From Trema orientale (taxonomy: Eukaryota; Streptophyta; Magnoliopsida; Rosales; Cannabaceae), in contig JXTC01000183.1 in NCBI GenBank assembly GCA_002914845.1, positions 1 through 64,000 on the forward strand: a stretch of 64,000 nt of DNA, written 5' to 3'. A program made the position numbers and the translations under genes. Below, piece after piece: positions 10,949-21,795 of the stretch (positions are counted from its first letter, which is position 1; every line of letters begins with the position of its first letter). Under the pieces are notes generated by a model, which was not told the origin of the DNA, searched no databases, and saw only the letters and a list, made by a program, of their open reading frames with translations.

Positions 10949-11700
10949 ACGTTATTTTTAGGAACAATTGCTGAGAATATTGGATATCGGGATCTGATGA
11001 AAGAGATTGACATGGAGAGGGTAGAAGATGCAGCATGAACTGCAAATGCAGATGAATTTATCAGAAACCTTCTAAAAGGATACGAAACCAACATTGGACC
11101 AAGAGGCTCGATTTTGAGTGGAGGCCAAAAGCAAAGGTGAACTCAAGAGTCAAATTCAAACTCTAATTTCTAACGTTGATGTTTAGCTGTTAGCACAAGC
11201 ACTAGGGAATTCAGTCATGATTAAAGAAATCTGATTTTTATATCGATGTTCAGTGAATGACACATTTCGCTCGACATCCACTTTACTACTGACATCTCTC
11301 TATTTACTTACAATGCAGACTAGCTAGCTATTGCTAGAGCACTTTATCAGAAGTCTTCGATGTTGATTTTGGATGAAGCTACTTCTGCTCTTGATAGCAG
11401 GTCTGAGTTATCGGTGAGACAAGCCGTGGAACGCTTGATGGGAAATCATACAGTTAAGTACAAGAGCGCTCCGACTAGCTCCCACTCACAACCCCACCAA
11501 AGTAAACTTTCTTGATTGCTAAAATATGTTTCCATATTTTGTTATAATACCAGGTACTGGTGATTGCTCATCGATTAGAAACGGTGTTGATGGCTCAACG
11601 AGTATTCCTTTTGGAGAATGGAAAGCTACAGGAGCTAAGTCGCTCTACTCTCTTGAACAGTCGGTATGAATCTCTGGTATCAACAGGGCTAGTGATTTGA
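10949..11700 (+). pseudogene. ABCB29: ABCB29-like ABC transporter 3' fragment, disrupted
   Basis: The last exons of a plastid-type half-size ABC transporter, closest in my memory to Arabidopsis ABCB29 (ATH12). Three exon remnants at 10949-11136, 11319-11452 and 11554-11700 carry TLFLGTIAENIGYRD after the Q-loop position, the ABC signature LSGGQKQR, Walker [14 protein letters not shown]-loop AHRLET and the family's terminal GLVI. Splice sites are still recognisable. Two lesions are visible. A TGA at about 11035 replaces the basic residue before TANADEF. A 4-bp AGCT duplication right after the second acceptor (ACTAGCTAGCTATT instead of ACTAGCTATT) shifts the frame. The membrane domain and Walker A exons are absent. 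I infer a truncated duplicate, cut upstream near the retroelement cluster, that cannot make a working transporter. Confidence 0.85.
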
Positions 11701-12509
11701 TTCACATCACACAGAAGTTGACACACCGAAAATCTTTTTCTTTTGAACTCGTTGGGAAGAGAAAAACTTTGTAAACTAATGTCGTTGGAGGAACTCAATT
11801 TGTGTAACGTTGTGAATATACCATTTGTCTAGCTTTAAACTCTTATCCCTCTTACTCACACAGTGCACACAAAAGAACGTACGCCTTATTCTATAACTAC
11901 ACTAACGATCCGTTTTATGGAGTTAATTAGACTCATTTTGTCACGTAAGCGCGTAGTTCCTTTTTACAAGAAGACGATACCTCGGTCCTGTTATAAACGA
12001 CATTGTCAAATGTCCCACGGGTCACAAAACGACAGGTATTCTCATATGTCCAGAGATTTTTTTAACAGAAGAATAAAACGTAGTTTTAGTTTGAAGGATA
12101 ATAGTACCAGTACAGTAATCATACGAACGAAAAAACCACAGTTAAAATTAGACAATATTTTACTTCAAAATTATATAAATATTAACGCTACCTCCCTCCC
12201 TCTATTTTTTTTTTCGAAAAGAAAAATATGAGCACAACCTCCTCGGCTCCTCCTCTATTAGTAAAATTTGACAATTTAATCATTAAACTTTATTTTCCCT
12301 CACAAAAATCATTATTTATTTATCCGTTTAATTTAATTCATTTTTTTTTTTCTATAGAGGATTTTGCTGTAGTTTTGATTTTAGAGGTGTCAAATTAATT
12401 TTGCCATAAATGATAAAACATAAGTTGCTGTGTACATTTGATCAAACATAATATACTTTCTAATAATTTCCCCCTCCCCTTCCTTCCAGTTTATTTATTC
12501 CTTTTTGGG
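11701..12509. other. Spacer, nothing recognised
   Basis: Contains an open frame at 11863-12231 with biased, low-complexity composition and no family resemblance; I do not treat it as a gene. The remainder is T-rich. Confidence 0.5.
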
Positions 12510-13005
12510 GAATTTACACCTAAGGGGTCTACTAAATTTTTGTGATGAAAAATAAGACTCACTCATTAATATTTTTAAAACTAATCCCAATTACCACGTC
12601 ACACATGCAAAATTACTTGGATACCTTATTTTTTCAACAAACTTTAAACTACTTTGGCCGTCACCACCGGTCCCGATCCTGACCCCGGCGGCGGTGCCTC
12701 CGCTCGACTAAGGTCGAAAAATTTCGACCGTGGTCGAACTTGTTCGGCCACCTCTCCCAGTTGTTCCGATCATTTTTCAACCGATGACCGAAAAATTTCG
12801 ACTCTAATCAAACATGGTCGGCCGTCTTCCCGGTGCCGCTTCCGTCACTTTTGATTTTTTCGACTAGGGTCCAGTCAGGAGTAATTTTAAAACTCCGAAA
12901 TATTCATTAAATGACATGACAATAAAAATTTTACTTTTGTAAATAGTTTATAAGTTGTCCCTTTTTTCATCACATGTATTAAAAGAGGGTCAAAATTGAT
13001 AATCC
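12510..13005. mobile_element. Fold-back (MITE/MULE-like) element with GC-rich palindromic core
   Basis: AT-rich imperfect inverted arms enclose an abrupt GC-rich core (about 12655-12850). The arms share GTGATGAAAAA near 12540 with its reverse complement TTTTTTCATCACAT near 12965, and ATTAATATTTTTAAAACT with its counterpart near 12890. The core contains GGTCGAAAAATTTCGACC and repeats of TCGAAAAATTTCGA. The only open frame is a short low-complexity one. Ends and target-site duplication are not resolved. Confidence 0.5.
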
Positions 13006-13089
13006 CCCTCTCCTTTTTAAACCAAGATTACCATAGACCTAGTGCGTGTGTACGATATTAGCATGCATCCGCACAGCAGAGAATCTCTC

Positions 13090-13173
13090 TCTGGCGCGAC
13101 TATTTAAACCTTTCCCGAGAGGAAACCCCATTTGACCATTTCATTTCATTCGAGTTTCTTCTCATTTTGGCGC
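13090..13173 (+). promoter_or_regulatory. RPA3 core promoter: TATA-like box flanked by E2F-type sites
   Basis: A TATTTAAA box lies at about 13101-13108. TTTGGCGC at 13166-13173 matches the E2F consensus TTTSSCGC exactly, and TCTGGCGC at 13090-13097 matches it with one change. S-phase genes, RPA subunits among them, are known E2F targets in plants, so the sites fit the gene. The downstream site would lie in the 5' leader. Confidence 0.5.
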
Positions 13174-13412
13174 CTTCAAAACCCTCCATTACCCGCCTTT
13201 TGCAACCCAGTTTTCTCTTCGGACTACCCATTTTCCGTCGATCCGGATCCGATGGCCGGCCACCAGGTGAGACTCTCCAAACCCTAGATTTCTCGTTTCA
13301 CTCTTCGATTAGGGCCAGATTTTTCGAATCGAATCCCAATTTCTCTAATGGGTTTCTTGGGGTTTTGCTCATAAATATTGAGATTGTGATTTTGGGTGTG
13401 TGGTTTCAGGAT

Positions 13413-14458
13413 ATGGACACATCTAACCCAGCGGTTTTTGTCAATGCCGAGCTTCTGCGCTTGTATGTCGGAAGAAGGGTTCGGGCGCTGATTCAGGTCA
13501 TCCGATCTGAGAATGGAGCTGTGGTTGGAAAATCAACTGATGATAGTCAGATTGTTGTGAAGGGCTCTCCACCTAGGGACCCCACGACCTTTGTTGAGGT
13601 CATTGGTATTGCCGATGGTGACAAATCCATTCGTGCCGAAATTTGGACCAACTTTGGTGATGCAATTGGTATGATTAACCCTCCTTTTATCAGGGGCCAT
13701 TAGCCAAAATAAAGCAAATTAAAATTGGAAATCTTATACTTGAATTTTGATGGGCTTTTTTTCTCCTGGGTTTTCTCTTCTTGCCTTTTTGGATTTGATG
13801 GATCTTATATTGGCACTTGTCATTTTCATAAAGCTGCTTAGTTGTATGTTAACTGGGAGAAGAAGGGTACTAGTGTGGAGTTAATAGCTTCATTTTTTTT
13901 TTTTTTTACTGCTTAAGTTGAGAAGTTGCTTTTTGCTGAAATTTGTCACAGATCAGAAATGTGGGTTCCTAGATTTTGCGCTGTACTACCTTTAAGTAAC
14001 TCTCAAGAATATGTAATCGGAGTGCTACTTAGATGTGTTTAAGTTGGATCACTATAGATAACAATGCTCTAATTACTTGACTTGCATCAAACTTTGTTAT
14101 AATTATTTGTGTTCAAGAATGCGGAGAGTTGAAGTACTTACTTCCACTCTTGGTTCAATTCCTACTTGATGGCCAGACGGTAAGAACTCTTTTGAGTAGT
14201 TATATAATTGGAGTGTGACTTAAATGGATTTAAGTTGGATGGTATGCCCATCTTAATATTGTCTTGAACTCCTGAAATTTAGACCAGCTTTTTCTCATAC
14301 TGCTCTGCTTAATGATTTGGCTTGGCTATGCATCTTTTATTATTTTGACTTATTATGTAGATTCTGAAAGACTGTTTTTTTCCCAATTGGCAGATACACA
14401 TAATTATAATCAGCTTTGTCAGCTTGCCAATGGGGAATTCAAACACTTGTTCATCTGA
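13413..14458 (+). CDS. RPA3: Replication protein A 14 kDa subunit (RPA3)
   Basis: Smallest subunit of the heterotrimeric single-strand DNA-binding complex RPA, acting in replication, repair and recombination in the nucleus. It is a single OB fold. Coding exons 13413-13668 and 14394-14458 give 106 residues, the usual plant length. The N-terminus MDTSNPAVFVNAELL, the core GKSTDDSQIVVKGSP and FVEVIGIADGDKSIRAEIWTNFGDA, and the end YNQLCQLANGEFKHLFI match the family along the whole length. A 5' leader intron (13267-13409) precedes it. The leader exon contains an in-frame ATG at 13252 that would add MAGHQ plus D; I prefer ATG 13413 because the conserved protein starts MDTS. Intact and probably cell-cycle regulated, given the E2F-type sites. 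Confidence 0.93.
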
Positions 14459-14986
14459 GGATCTTCGAGTTCGTATAGTGGTTATGAGGTGGGATTGTAA
14501 GCAGAAGACATAATGGTGAATAGAGTCAGTCATGTAGTTTTAGTTGAGCTGCCGGTAGGATGAGAGAATGTCATTAAATTTCTAGTTTTTCCTTGTGCAA
14601 GTCATGGCTTCGAAACTATATGACTGAAACTGTGTTCTAAGTAATTAAGAGATGCCTTCAACTTTCTATATGATCCGTTATTCATGGGATCCACTAACAT
14701 GGATAATAGTAACATATTTGAGCCGTTGAGTGTTTGCATCATACTCCAGTTTTCAGATTTCCGCAACGATGAATTTTGCCTACAAATTGCTACTGAAAAT
14801 ACTTGAGAGTTGGGTCATGAAAATAATTTAACAGTACGACAATGGCCGGAAAGATTCGAAATCATTAGTCAAAGACATAACATAACCTTGTTTATCTTGT
14901 TTAGTTGCGGGGTTCATACAAGAGAATGTCTAATGATACGTTATGCTTACTTTTTCTTACTAGTAGTTCTAAATTTCTGTTAGTCT
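14459..14986. other. RPA3 3' UTR and spacer
   Basis: No gene supported; the first 150 to 300 bases are probably 3' UTR. Confidence 0.5.
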
Positions 14987-15181
14987 GAGGGCTTGTTTGG
15001 CATGGTTTCCAAAGATCTTTTGAAGCCTAAAAGTTACTTTTAGAGGTGTTTGGATGAATTGTCAGAAGATCTTTTTTTAATTAGAAGATCTTTTTAATGA
15101 AGCATGGACCCACTAGCTTTTCTAGGAAGATCTTCTGGAGCTTTTACTTCAAGAAGTAAAAGTCATCCCAAACGGGCCCTC
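14987..15181. mobile_element. MITE with GAGGGC(C/T)(C/T)GTTTGG terminal inverted repeats
   Basis: Left end GAGGGCTTGTTTGGC and right end CCCAAACGGGCCCTC are near-perfect inverted repeats of a type common in plant MITEs. Internal AGAAGATC and CTTCTAGGAAGATCTTCT-like motifs extend the fold-back. Length about 195 bp; no clear target-site duplication seen. Lies about 0.5 kb downstream of RPA3. Confidence 0.7.
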
Positions 15182-15901
15182 AAAATGTTAGAAAACAGAA
15201 CTCTTAACTATAGAATTAGTAATATGAAAAAAAAAAACTATAGAATTAGTAATGTTTTTCTTAAGAATGTTGTAAATGGAAAGAGATCAAGAGGGTCCCA
15301 CTGTGGCACAGTTGCTTTGTGGTACTGAAAACATACTTCGGTTCACATTATATGGTGAGATACCATATAGTATGCAGTTTCGTCACCATTGTCTATATAT
15401 GTAAAGTTTTTGCAATGTTATAAAGAGAACAATAGTTACTAAGTGGTTTCATTGAAAAAAATAAAAATAGTTACTAAGTGGAGCTCCACTTGGTTTAAAC
15501 AAGTGAAGAATAAATTCTCTCCCCGGAAGTGTCTCCTAGCCTCCTACGGTCCTACTACTATAACAATTTTAAGTATAATATGTACAGTTTATCAATGTTA
15601 TTTACATACAATTTATTGTTGAATTATAGGACCGAATTATGTATTTGTCAAACTTAAAATACATATTACACACGGTATTTATTTTTACAATCAATAAAAT
15701 TCTTTTGTCACTGGTTTCATTTTCTTATATCGAAAATTTTATTTTATTTTTTCAATTCAAATTTGCGTTTATCCTAATATATATTTTTGTAAACTGATTT
15801 TGTTACGATAAAGTTAACACTTAATAAGTCTTTTATAAATTGTATATAGAATTTACGACCAATAAATTAAAAAAAACAAAATGTTTAAAAAAAAATTCAT
15901 G
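15182..15901. other. AT-rich spacer up to assembly gap
   Basis: Contains a short direct repeat, TATAGAATTAGTAAT, at about 15208 and 15239. No gene supported. Confidence 0.5.
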
Positions 15902-15961
15902 NNNNNNNNNNNNNNNNNNNNNNNNNNNNNNNNNNNNNNNNNNNNNNNNNNNNNNNNNNNN
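15902..15961. other. Assembly gap (60 N)
   Basis: Sixty undetermined bases. TTGTATATAGAATTTA occurs on both sides (about 15840 and 15964), so the gap may conceal a collapsed or unresolved repeat. Confidence 0.98.
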
Positions 15962-17307
15962 TATTGTATATAGAATTTAGTATACTGGGTTGAAGGGCCG
16001 GACTACGAGACAGGCCAAAGCCCAAAAAGTTTATTTGAAGCCCACTACCACTCTTATCCATTCCGTGTTTCGTTTTCATCCTCTTTACAGGTACTGGGTC
16101 TCACCTGCAACAAAATTAGGGTTCTTCTTGAGGTTGATTTCCCTCCAAGCTTTTCTGTACAATTTGCAACATTATAAGGTAACCCTTTTCAATCTCTCAT
16201 ACTGAAAGTTTCAATACAAAATGTTATTACTTACACACTTATTAAGTTCGTCTCTGGAAATAAATTTCAATATTCTAATCTGACCCCCCATTTTAAATTA
16301 AATTTTGGGAAAGCCCTGGAATGGCGTAAACCACCAGATATCATGTGGGTTTGGTCTAGTTTTTCTTTTATGACCATCTCTGTTTGTTCAGTGATTTATG
16401 AGCCTATGCCCATAAGTATATGTTGGAATACAATGCTGTCAAAGTTAGTACATTTTAAAAGCCTTTTGCCAAGTTTTTCAGTGACTTATTAGGTTTCTGA
16501 TTACTGATATCCAAAATGGCTACACTGGGAAATTTGCCCAACTCTAGTTAGCTTAGACACTGGAGCTTTATTAGCCAAAATGTTCGGGAAACAAAAAAAT
16601 TGTACAGAAAGAAGGGTTGGGGGAGGAGCAAAAAAGATGTAACTTATGCGCTAAAAGTGCTTCAAATTGGTAAGAGTGACATTGTGACATTGTGCTTTGG
16701 AACAGGAACTATTCATAGTTAAATTTAATCCCAAAAATGCTGTTGTTGTCCCTCCAATTGAATCATGTTTATTTGATGTTAAGCTTTAGTGGGTATATTT
16801 TATTATCGGTCAATAGCCATTGCCTTGAATTATCTTGCATTAAACAGATTGTTTTATTGTATATTATAAAATTTCCACCCTATGCTGTTTAATGTCTTAT
16901 TCATTTTTTCTTTTTCCTTTTTGTGATGCATTTTCCAGATAGATTGCTTAAACATAAACTTGTCCTTTTTTTTTTGGGCAACAATCAATATCTTGATTTC
17001 GAAAAATCTGCTTCCCATTTTGTCGCCTGTTGAACATCATCATCCCCTTGATTTTTGTTCAGAGTTCTCTCTTGCCTGTCTCTAAATTGTTGTTACTTTA
17101 TGGTGTTCCCTATATTGTAAATCATTCTCTGTGACTCTTTAAGGCCATACCTCATGGCACAGATTCAGTCGAGATTCTTACTCTGCAACTCCATTTGGCC
17201 TCTCATATTGTTTCCACCTTTCCGTATTTGTATTCTTTCTCCTGTGAATGCTTCTGGCTTCTACTTCATAGTTGCCTTGCAAGCTTGCTTTTCTTTAGAT
17301 ACATAAG
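15962..17307 (+). other. Likely promoter, leader exon and 1.1-kb leader intron of the LIF2-like gene
   Basis: A leader exon is inferred to end at 16178 (donor GTAACC) and to resume at 17299 (acceptor CTTTAG), nine bases before the ATG. The donor and acceptor are good but no coding frame crosses them, so this is inference. The intron is T-rich, as leader introns of plant RNA-binding protein genes often are. Confidence 0.45.
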
Positions 17308-20043
17308 ATGCCAAGGACAAGGGCCTGTGCTGAAGCAGATAAGCAACATGTACCTGAAAATCCTACTGAAGCTGGAAAGTCTATGCTATCTGAAGAGCAT
17401 GTGGATCTCGATGGAGATGATGATCCTGAAGAGACAATAGAGGAAGAGGAAGAGGAAGAGTTGGAGTATGAAGAAATAGAAGAAGAGGAGGAGGTGGAAG
17501 AGGAAGAGGAAGAGGAAGAAGAAGTCGAAGAGGAGGTTGAGAAAGAGGAAGAGGAAGACAAAGGGGCTGCCAAAAACGTTGATGAACTTGGTGGTGAGGA
17601 GATGAAAGTTGCTGACGGGCAGCTGGGAGATGAGAAAAAAAAGCATACTGAGCTTCTTGCACTTCCCCCTCATGGGTCAGAAGTGTACCTTGGTGGCATT
17701 CCTAATGATGCTTCTGAAGATGATTTGAGGGCCTTTTGTAAATCCGTGGGAGAAGTGACTGAGGTAACATCTAATGATAATGTGTTTATCTTATCTCTGC
17801 ATGCTTATGTTGAAACTGATAAAACTTTGTTGCTGACAACAGGTTAGGATAATGAAGGGAAAAGTTTCTGGTGAGGCAAAGGGTTATGCTTTTGTAACTT
17901 TCAGAACGAAGGAATTTGCTTCTAAGGCCATTGAGGAGCTGAATAATTCGGAACTAAAGGTGATTAAACCATTTTTGATTAGTGTACTCCCCTTCATGCA
18001 ATTGCATCCATGCTTTATTGATTTGAATTATGTTGCTACTAGTTAGGCCTGCAGGATGGTGTCTTTCCATTGAGCTTTCTTTAGTTGAAGTTTCCTTTCA
18101 GATTGTTTGGAAAACTGCTACAGTTGTACGTTTACCACTTATTTCTTATTGACAGTTTCTTTCTTTCTCAGGGGAAAAAGATAAAGTGTTCAACATCTCA
18201 AGCAAAGCATCGGTTGTTCATTGGTAATGTTCCCAGAAATTGGGGAGAGAAAGATATGGAGAAGGCTGTGACAGAAATTGGACCAGGAGTCATTTCCATG
18301 GAACTGTTGAAGGTTTTACCATTTTTTCAAATTTCCAGTCAGGGCCTCAGGCTTATTCATTTGCCTTTTGAGTTTGACTTATTTTGTCTTTCAATTTCTG
18401 AATCTAATACTATTTTCCATGATTGTCCTTGTGCTTTGATTGACCTAGTTGTGTAATCTTCTTAACCATGACAGGACCCGCAGAACTGCAGTCGGAATCG
18501 TGGATTTGCTTTCATCGAATATTATAATCATGCATGTGCAGAATACTCGAGACAAAAGATGTCAAACCCAAAATTTAAGCTTGATACCAATGCTCCAACA
18601 GTGAGCTGGGCTGACCCTAAAAATATGGAATCCTCTTCTTCGTCTCAGGTGATCCATGTGTCTTTTCATTTTTACTATTTCTGCAATGGATTTATGTGTT
18701 TGCAATTGTGCTTGTACGTTTAACACCTTTTTGCCTATTATCTTTTCCACATTTGGAGGTTGCAATGTCATATATTCTGATATGCACGTGCATTGAGTCC
18801 TTGTTAGTTGTCTGCTATCTGTTGGATTGAGAGAAAGGGTATAGCAGTAATGTTAGACAGTTTGATATTTGTTGATGAAAGTTTTTAACAATTTCAAATT
18901 GAATTTGATTCTGCTTCTTTTTAATTTTTTTGTACGACTAATCCAACTTTGCACCACGTGGAATCTCTGGCTTGGAAGTGCAGCCTACCACCATTAATTG
19001 TAATTTGCACTGTTAACTTCATTTTTAATGTTGTTGATTAAGAGATATTATGTTTGTTTCATCCAGGTTAAGGCAGTGTATATCAAGAATCTTCCGAAGG
19101 ATATTACTCAGGATCGTTTGAGAAGATTATTTGAGCATCACGGTAAAATCACTAGAGTGGTTCTACCACCTGCAAAACCAGGTCAGGAGCAGAGCAGATT
19201 TGGTTTCATTCATTTTGCGGACAGATCGAGTGCCATGAAGGCATTAAAGAATACTGAGAAATATGAAGTTGATGGTGACTCCTTGCTCTTTCCCTTCTTT
19301 GACGATGGTTTTACAATTTTGCCAATCTTGATTTCATCCTTGTCTTTTGTTTGTAGGTCAAGTTTTGGACTGTTCTCTTGCGAAGCCACAAGCTGATCAG
19401 AAGTCTCCTGGAGCAGCAATTTCATTAAACTCCACCCTACTTCCGACCTACCCGCCCCATCTTGGTTATGGCATGGCTGGTGGTGGTTATGGTGCTATAA
19501 GTGCAGGATTTGGTGGTGCAGGATTTGCACAAGTAAGATGCCTTTTCATTTCCCAGTAAGCGGTACAACCTGTGCATGTTCCTTGCTCATTTAAGTGTTA
19601 AAAATCTATGCAGCCACTGATTTATGGGAGTGGACCGGCTCCTGCTGGCATGGCAATGATGCCAATGCTTTTGCCGGATGGAAGGATTGGTTATGTGCTG
19701 TAAGTTTGTTTTGTTATAGAAGTTTTCCACTGTTTTTTCACTTTTCCATTTAGAGAAGTACTAAACATGGTCAATAATTTGGAATCACAATTCACATATG
19801 TAGTCATGCATCACCATTGATTTTATATTAAAAAAAAAAAAAAAAAGCGACTACTCCTATTAAAGGAAATATGTAGCCTGGCTCTTGAACTTGATTTCTC
19901 TCCTAATTTTATTGTTCCATTTTCACAACAGGCAACAGCCACCACATAGCCCTCTACCACAATCCCGAGGTGGTAGAAGCAGCCGTGGTGGAAGGCAGGG
20001 CAGTGAGAGCAACCGAGGGCATGGCCGTTATTACCCTTATTAA
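17308..20043 (+). CDS. LIF2: hnRNP-Q / LHP1-interacting factor 2 (LIF2)-like RNA-binding protein
   Basis: Nuclear three-RRM protein; the Arabidopsis relative LIF2 binds the Polycomb factor LHP1 and regulates chromatin and transcript levels. Exons 17308-17763, 17843-17959, 18172-18312, 18475-18648, 19067-19274, 19357-19532, 19614-19699 and 19932-20043 join to 489 residues, close to LIF2's length as I recall it. A long Glu-rich tract (about residues 42-85) precedes RRM1 (from about 126, VYLGGIPNDA, GYAFVTF). RRM2 (from about 203) has RLFIGNVPRNWG and RGFAFIEYY. RRM3 (from about 300) has VYIKNLPKDIT and RFGFIHFAD. A Gly/Pro-rich tail ends in an RGG-like segment (RGGRSSRGGRQG) and YYPY. All junctions are GT..AG and in phase. 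Intact. The assignment to LIF2 rather than a close hnRNP-R/Q paralogue is from memory. Confidence 0.92.
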
Positions 20044-21795
20044 GGGACAATTATGGAGAAACAATCATGGAGTGAGTTTTAATGGCTTCTTACCTCGAAT
20101 TTTTGGAGCCAATGTAGTTAATTTTTCGTTGTTAACAATTGGAGCCAAATTTTGATGTGTTTGGATTAAGTTTCTAATTTTGTTATGTGCCACTTATTCA
20201 ATTACAAATTCAGTGTACATAATTTTGTTGGATTTCTTGATGGAAGTGGGTGGGGTCTCGCGGTGCAATTTTGTGGTGAATTTGTGAAAAAACACTTACC
20301 AACCCGCATATGCGGTTGAAAAATAGCATAGTAATCAGTTTCATAGACTGACTTGTTACGTAAACATTAAACATAAGCGTAAAAGTACATAAATAATCAG
20401 AAAATTATTATGAATCATACATATTGTCGGTACATGATAGGTTTTATCCAAGTATTCTAACAAAATATAAAATTGATTATTTTTTAAAAAAGTAATATTT
20501 GGAAAATTTACGAAGTTGTGTTGTGTAGCTAGGGCAGTTGGGAACTCTAAGACCATCTTCAAAGGATTCATACTTAAAAAAGGTGTGTCAACGCTAGATT
20601 TAATATTATTATTAAATTTAGCAAAATTTTTAATTTATGTTTCAAAGTTATCGTGCTAAAATAAAGGTTTAATCATATTGTTAACTATTATCATATTTTC
20701 AAACTACCATTTACCTCTCTTAGGCTGTTCTTTGTATTATATTCGAAATGCATTTATGTTAAATTTAGCATTGCCACTTTAAGACTTATTGCCCAAATGC
20801 AAAATTTTGACGTAAGCATTTAATATAACATGTCCATTGGAGCTGCGCCAAGCCGTGGACAAAAATGGAACCCCTATGTTAGAGGGCATTTTGAACACCT
20901 TTATAAAAGAATTGAAAGGAGACGACCAATCTACTGCCAACATCTTGATATCAAACCAAGAAAAAACACACCGGGAAGCATCAACTAGTTGGGCTATTAT
21001 TTTTTATGCATATGTTTATTTCTTGGGAGGCTTTGCTTCTGAACATAATGTTCAACGTTGCCAATTAGCACACACCTGACTAAGTCATAAATCATCTCAA
21101 TAACGATGAAATGCCTCTCTTTTTGTCATCATCACTCTTTAACAACAAAATCTTGAAATTTGGTTAATGAAGCAACAACCTAAAAAGACATGGCAGAAAC
21201 ATAAATTAAAAGGAAAAATGTATAGAGAACGCATGTCATTATCACTAGCCATTCTAAAAACATATTTATAACATTCCAGCATGGGCCTAGGGAACACTAT
21301 AAGCATGAAGAAATTAATTCTAATCTTGACACTTTGGAAACTCGAATTCCGTCGAAGCAATCAGGATTTGCACGTCCTTTATTTCTCCCAAGGTGCAGGT
21401 CTTCTACTTGGATGTGAAGAACTAATACCTAGTCTACATAGACTTTGTTCACGCACCTTGCATTGTGCTGCATCATTCCTCTAAAGGAAAATTGCTGGAT
21501 CTAGACAAGAAATATAGACAATCAGAAACTCATCAACCAAAAATCACCAGTAATCAGTCATTTCAGTTTAATAACTATAATGCAGTATTGAGTACAACAA
21601 GAAATAGAACATTTGATAGAAAATGTAAATAGATAACATGAAAGATTGAAAATTATCATTTAAGAAGTTGAAAAAGAACACATCAGCAACTTATACACAG
21701 CATCTAGCAGCACAAAGTGCAGCAAGCATAAGATAATAAGAAATACAGAACTCATAATAATCAAGTCAAAACTTACTTGTGCTACTAAGTGCTGT
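20044..21795. other. Spacer between convergent LIF2-like and F-box genes
   Basis: 3' UTRs on both sides. At 20837-21079 there is an 80-codon frame with no recognisable domain. AT-rich stretches at 20540-20850 could be a decayed MITE (ACCATCTTCAAAGG on the left, CCATTGGAGCTGC on the right), but the arms do not pair well. No gene supported. Confidence 0.5.

Noticed and set aside
11863-12231. 122-codon open frame
   Set aside because: No family resemblance, no promoter or splice context, and basic low-complexity composition typical of chance frames.
12654-12854. 66-codon frame in the GC-rich core
   Set aside because: Explained by palindromic GC-rich repeat sequence of a fold-back element.
17295-17673. 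Ser-, Leu- and Phe-rich frames on the minus strand
   Set aside because: Shadows of the Glu-rich GAA/GAG tract of the LIF2-like gene.
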